Assembly: GCF_019721995.1 (NCBI RefSeq)
Contig: NZ_BLYC01000009.1
Coordinates: 62,001 to 126,000 of the forward strand
Source of the DNA: Bathymodiolus japonicus methanotrophic gill symbiont
GTDB lineage: Bacteria > Pseudomonadota > Gammaproteobacteria > Methylococcales > Methylomonadaceae
Direction of reading: 5' to 3'
DNA: 64,000 nucleotides
Notes under the pieces: model-generated
The model's input: only the letters and a program-made list of their open reading frames with translations
Database searches by the model: none
What the model was told of the DNA's origin: nothing
Made by a program: the position numbers and the translations under genes
Shown here: piece by piece, positions 60,488 through 64,000 of the stretch
Layout: each line of letters opens with the position of its first letter
Position numbering within the stretch: the first letter of the stretch is position 1

Positions 60488-62190
60488 ATAATCAATACCT
60501 TGCGATAGCAGTGTTTCAGCGTGAAGATGATAGCTCTGCTGTTCAAATGCCTCAAGCATACTTGTTCGTCTATGCGACTTCAGTGATTCAAAATACGTTG
60601 AGTGGGGAAGTAGCTGGCCATAAATCTGTTCATGGTTTGGAGGAAATGGCGACCACTATCGACTACACTGATACAGCGTAATAACCCAAGGCGAATAAAG
60701 TCGATATCCTTCAACTCTGGGCATGAACGAGCCCACAAAGGATGACGCTCTGCTAACAGGGCACGTTCCATACTTTCATTGCAGTGTTGGTGAATATGTT
60801 CAGAAAGTGGTAGGTCTTTAAGCATGGGATATCCGTTTATGAGGTGATTAAAACGGAAATTTTTAGAAAATTTTTTCGGCAATTGCAAGCTTTATTTGAA
60901 ATTTTTGTTGTTTTTTTCCGGTGCCTACAGAGTGTCTATTTGCTGTTATAAGTGATAAAATCAAAAAGATGGAAGTTTTCCGGTTTCTGGATCACGGTAA
61001 TCCACCACGTTAAATTTGATGCCCTTGTTTTCGTACACACTGTATGCTTCAACCCCTGTATTGATCTCATGGCGGGAGTCAAAAGGGATAGACTCAACCA
61101 GAGTCGCAATTGAATTCTCTTTTACTCGATGTTCAAGTTTTCAGCTATAACTGGGCTAAGAAAAGTAAATTTTTCCGGCTTTGTTTTATAGGTGATTGAT
61201 TTACAATGATGTTGATGCTTTCTTTGTCAGTAAAATTATCAATAAAATCAATCAGTTAAAAAACTTGAACATCGAGTTTTAGCATTGAAATCATGCAATT
61301 AGCATGTCGTTTCTGCCGATCCCACCAGACAAAGTCGGTGACGGCTTTATCGTAGACATAGAGATGTTTCTGAGAGCTGTTATTTCCCTTGTTTTGCTTT
61401 TCAATATGATCTCGTAACACAGGTATTTCTTGATGCCTCTGAGTTCCGTTTGTCACCAGACAAAGAAATCTGAGCAACCCACTTCTGAGATTCAACGCGT
61501 AAATCCCCCCGGCTGCATAAACTTTCCCTTGCTGTTTTTTTCAGTATGGCAGGCATGATCAATAAAATGTCCATCCACTGCTTCTATGGTGTATTCGTCA
61601 AGTTCCGGGAATGCTTTAAGATAATCAATACCTTGCGATAGCAGTGTTTCAGCGTGAAGATGATAGCTCTGCTGTTCAAATGCCTCAAGCATACTTGTTC
61701 GTCTATGCGACTTCAGTGATTCAAAATACGTTGAGTGGGGAAGTAGCTGGCCATAAATCTGTTCATTGGTTTGGAGGAAATGGCGACCACTATCGACTAC
61801 ACTGATACAGCGTAATAACCCAAGGCGAATAAAGTCGATATCCTTCAACTCTGGGCATGAACGAGCCCACAAAGGATGACGCTCTGCTAACAGGGCACGT
61901 TCCATACTTTCATTGCAGTGTTGGTGAATATGTTCAGAAAGTGGTAGGTCTTTAAGCATGGGTGATATCCGTTTATGAGGTGATTAAAACGGAAATTTTT
62001 AGAAAATTTTTTCGGCAATTGCAAGCTTTATTTGAAATTATTTGTTGTTTTTTACGGTGCCTACAGAGTGTCTATTTGCTGTTATAAGTGATTAAAATCA
62101 AAAAGATGGAAATATTCGAGTGGTGCTACATTCAGGTAGGTTATAGGCTGCTTTGTTTAGGTACTTCTTCTTTCAATGGGAACACTGATG
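60488..62190 (-). mobile_element. IS-B material, tandem partial copies
   Basis: 60488-60974 is the 5' half of IS-B (transposase start near 60825) without its outer ~70 bp. 60975-62190 is a second, longer piece from the middle of the gene to the outer end GGGAACACTGATG, and it contains an A MITE. The second copy of the overlapping region suggests recombination between two IS-B copies. No intact transposase. Confidence 0.85.
61125..61276. mobile_element. A MITE copy 2 (152 bp)
   Basis: Duplication TTTTA at 61120-61124 and 61277-61281. It occupies exactly the same TTTTA in the IS-B transposase gene as full-length IS-A copy 5 at 26558. Confidence 0.94.
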
Positions 62191-62711
62191 ATAAACATGG
62201 CAAAACCACCTAAAATAAACCTCGATACACCAGCATGGTGTATTTCAGCTACTCAATAATTGGGAAACTTCAGCTTCAGTAATGCCATATCGTTTTAAAA
62301 TTAAGACCACACTCACCCGTAGCAACCAGTCCCAGGGTATACTTGCTTTACGAAACACCCAGGATAATGCGGCTACTTTGCAATCTCCAAGGCTTGCTCG
62401 CTCAAACTTAGCCCAGCAAACAGAGTTCATTATCAGTATGCCCGTTAAACAAGTGCCCAACCAAGCGGCTTGAATCCGTGTCAAAGCGGCTCCGGGTTTT
62501 AGCTGATTGAGCGCATCATTTAAATCGTCAATATAGCTTTGGATAAAGGTGGCTGGGGCATTCATTAACATGGGATTACACCGATAAAATTACAACAACC
62601 TCAGAATACCTGATTTCACCTTCTCAATATCAAAAACTTGAACATCGAGTATAAAGCAAATTTTTCTGGCTCTTCCTTACAACACTCAACATTTACTAAT
62701 GCTGATTTAGT

Positions 62712-64000
62712 CATCAGTGTTCCCATTGAAAGAAGAAGTACCTAAACAAAGCAGCCTATAACCTACCTGAAGGTAGCACCACTCGAATATTTCCATCTTT
62801 TTGATTTTAATCACTTATAACAGCAAATAGACACTCTGTAGGCACCGTAAAAAAACAACAAATAATCTCAAATAAAGCTTGCATTTACCGAAGAATTTTT
62901 CTAAAAATTTCCGTTTTAATCACCTCATAAACGGATATCACCCATGCTTAAAGACCTACCACTCTCTGAACATATTCATCAACACTGCAATGAAAGTATG
63001 GAACGTGCCCTGTTAGCAGAGCGTCATCCTTTGTGGGCTCGTTCATGCCCAGAGTTGAAGGATATCGACTTTATTCGCCTTGGGTTATTACGCTGTATCA
63101 GTGTAGTCGATAGTGGTCGCCATTTCCTCCAAACCAATGAACAGATTTATGGCCAGCTGCTTCCCCACTCAACGTATTTTAAATCACTGAAGTCGCATAG
63201 ACGAACAAGTATGCTTGAGGCATTTGAACAGCAGAGCTATCATCTTCACTCTGAAACACTGCTATCGCAAGGCATTGATTATCTTGAAGCATTCCCGGAA
63301 CTTGACGAATACACCATAGAAGCAGCGGATGGACATTTTATTGATCATGCCCGCCATACTGAAAGAAACAGCAAGGGGAAAGTTTATGCGGCCGGGGGGA
63401 TTTACGCGTTGAATCTCAGAAGTGGGTTGCTCAGATTTCTTTGTCTGGTGACAAACGGAACTCAGAGACATCAAGAAATACCTGTGTTACGAGATCATAT
63501 TGAAAAGCAAAACAAGGGAAATAACAGCTCTCAGAAACATCTCTATGTCTACGATAAAGCCGTCACCGACTTTGTCTGGTGGGATCGGCAGAAACGACAT
63601 GCTAATTACATGATTTCAATGCTAAAAGAAAATTCAATTGCGACTCTGGTTGAGTCTATCCCTTTTGACTCCCAGCATGAGATCAATACAGGAGTTGAAG
63701 CATACAGTGTGTACGAAAACAAGGGCATCAAATTTAACGTGGTGGATTACCGTGATCCAGAAACCGGAAAACTTCACCGGTTTGTGACAACCTTGCCAAT
63801 GACTATTAACCCTGGAGCCATTGCCATGCTATATTTCAAACGATGGACGATTGAAAAGACATTCAATATCACTAAAAGTAATTTCAAGGAAACTAAAGCT
63901 CCGTCTTCCAATACCCGCTCACTTGAAAATCAAATGCGCCTGACTGCAATGAGCTATAATTTAATGCGCGTGTTTGAAGAGATTTCAAAAACACAACAGC
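62712..64000 (+). mobile_element. IS-B copy 7, running off the window
   Basis: Begins CATCAGTGTTCCC, inserted in the pentapeptide gene. The right end lies outside the window. Confidence 0.9.
62944..64000 (+). CDS. IS-B transposase, open to window edge
   Basis: MLKDLPLSEHIHQHCNESME starts at ATG 62944 and the frame stays open for at least 352 codons to the edge, including TIEAADGHFIDHARH, YVYDKAVTDFVWW and LYFKRWTIEKTFNITKSNF. Apart from a few substitutions it equals the intact copy at 12378. The end cannot be checked here. Confidence 0.85.
   Translation, partial: MLKDLPLSEHIHQHCNESMERALLAERHPLWARSCPELKDIDFIRLGLLRCISVVDSGRHFLQTNEQIYGQLLPHSTYFKSLKSHRRTSMLEAFEQQSYHLHSETLLSQGIDYLEAFPELDEYTIEAADGHFIDHARHTERNSKGKVYAAGGIYALNLRSGLLRFLCLVTNGTQRHQEIPVLRDHIEKQNKGNNSSQKHLYVYDKAVTDFVWWDRQKRHANYMISMLKENSIATLVESIPFDSQHEINTGVEAYSVYENKGIKFNVVDYRDPETGKLHRFVTTLPMTINPGAIAMLYFKRWTIEKTFNITKSNFKETKAPSSNTRSLENQMRLTAMSYNLMRVFEEISKTQQ

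Larger units (their letters stand above)
57782..62273. mobile_element. C MITE copy 6, split by IS630, IS66 and IS-B
   Basis: Pieces: 57782-57837 (CTGAAGTTTCCC end), 59280-59344 (middle) and 62191-62273 (right end). The IS-A sequence CTTCAGTA is repeated at both outer borders (57772-57781 region and 62274 onward), as expected for the 8-bp duplication. Only about six bases of the MITE (TTTGCT) are missing between middle and right pieces. Confidence 0.88.
56617..62649 (-). mobile_element. IS-A copy 6, 1.5-kb element swollen to 6 kb by nested insertions
   Basis: Left part 56617-57781 and right part 62274-62649 are the two halves of one IS-A, flanked by an exact TATAA duplication (56612-56616 and 62650-62654). 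A C MITE split it at CTTCAGTAA, and the MITE in turn took an IS630, an IS66 with an E'' repeat, and IS-B material containing an A MITE. The transposase is also frameshifted near 57403 (extra base). Confidence 0.9.
56228..62711 (+). pseudogene. Pentapeptide-repeat protein, interrupted by a 6-kb nest and by IS-B
   Basis: MVKIFSSIISPEKKDTQAVI starts an ~80-residue helical region, then YSQLNVPNQYIEGKSKKDYL and pentapeptide-type repeats NLENSTFTNVNFY. After IS-A copy 6 with its TATAA duplication the gene resumes at 62655: NFYKANFSGSSLQHSTFTNA then DLV, again pentapeptide repeats, before IS-B at 62712. The rest is beyond the window. Function unknown. Confidence 0.75.

Overview
The window looks like a chromosome segment of a gammaproteobacterium that is in the middle of a massive insertion-element expansion. 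The order coaBC-dut-algC-argB is the one known from Pseudomonas and relatives, and the housekeeping genes (purC, pyrE, hemW, sucCD, gmhA, hldE, ilvA, asmA-like, radC) fit a gammaproteobacterium. Base composition is moderately AT-rich. A methane- or sulfur-oxidising lineage or symbiont is possible (copper-peptide-like HvfA homologue, heavy IS load), but that is inference.

Layout. 1-3.4 kb: remains of the amrS/amrB (AmmeMemoRadiSam) pair, both broken. 3.4-7.8 kb: CYTH protein, galE, and rfbC-rfbD-rfbB for dTDP-L-rhamnose. 7.8-9.5 kb: a DDE-transposase IS. 9.6-11.5 kb: membrane-bound nucleotide-sugar dehydratase. 11.5-15.7 kb: histone-deacetylase-like gene destroyed by nested elements. 15.8-20.4 kb: degenerate MBL-like protein, ilvA (interrupted), gmhA, hldE. 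20.4-25.2 kb: mostly mobile DNA around a broken exported PPC/CAP protein. 25.3-25.9 kb: HvfA-like Cys-Gly-rich secreted protein. 25.9-29.5 kb: nested elements. 29.5-36.4 kb: sucD-sucC, hemW-pyrE, asmA-like gene, small membrane protein. 36.5-42.6 kb: peroxiredoxin, AP2-like gene, purC, broken radC, coaBC, dut. 42.7-49.5 kb: broken algC with its N-terminal sensor module, then argB. 49.7-53.9 kb: an overlapping pair of exported-protein genes carrying five separate insertions. 54.4 kb to the end: small tail-anchored-like protein, IS30, and a pentapeptide-repeat gene holding a 6-kb nest of elements.

Mobile families (local names). IS-A: 1.53 kb, IR CTCGATGTTCAAGTTTTT, 5-bp AT-rich TSD, with a 152-bp MITE. 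IS-B: 1.53 kb, IR CATCAGTGTTCCC, 8-bp TSD. C: ~204-bp MITE, IR CTGAAGTTTCCCAAT, 8-bp TSD. F: ~162-bp MITE. IS-H: IS1634-like with TTAA TSD and a 326-bp MITE. Also IS30, IS66, IS630 and one other DDE IS. Most interesting is a modular set of 260-301-bp repeats (E, E', E'', D, D') that sit in genes with NO target duplication. Removing them exactly restores reading frames (ilvA, the 49.7-kb lipoprotein twice) or the uninterrupted element sequence (IS-A, IS-B twice). All ten copies inside recognisable reading frames lie in the sense orientation on whichever strand the gene is, and the copies share a 3' module GACTA-hairpin-CAGCG whose stem sequence changes while pairing is kept. This is the behaviour expected of an RNA-level, intron-like or ssDNA-type mobile element rather than of a cut-and-paste transposon.
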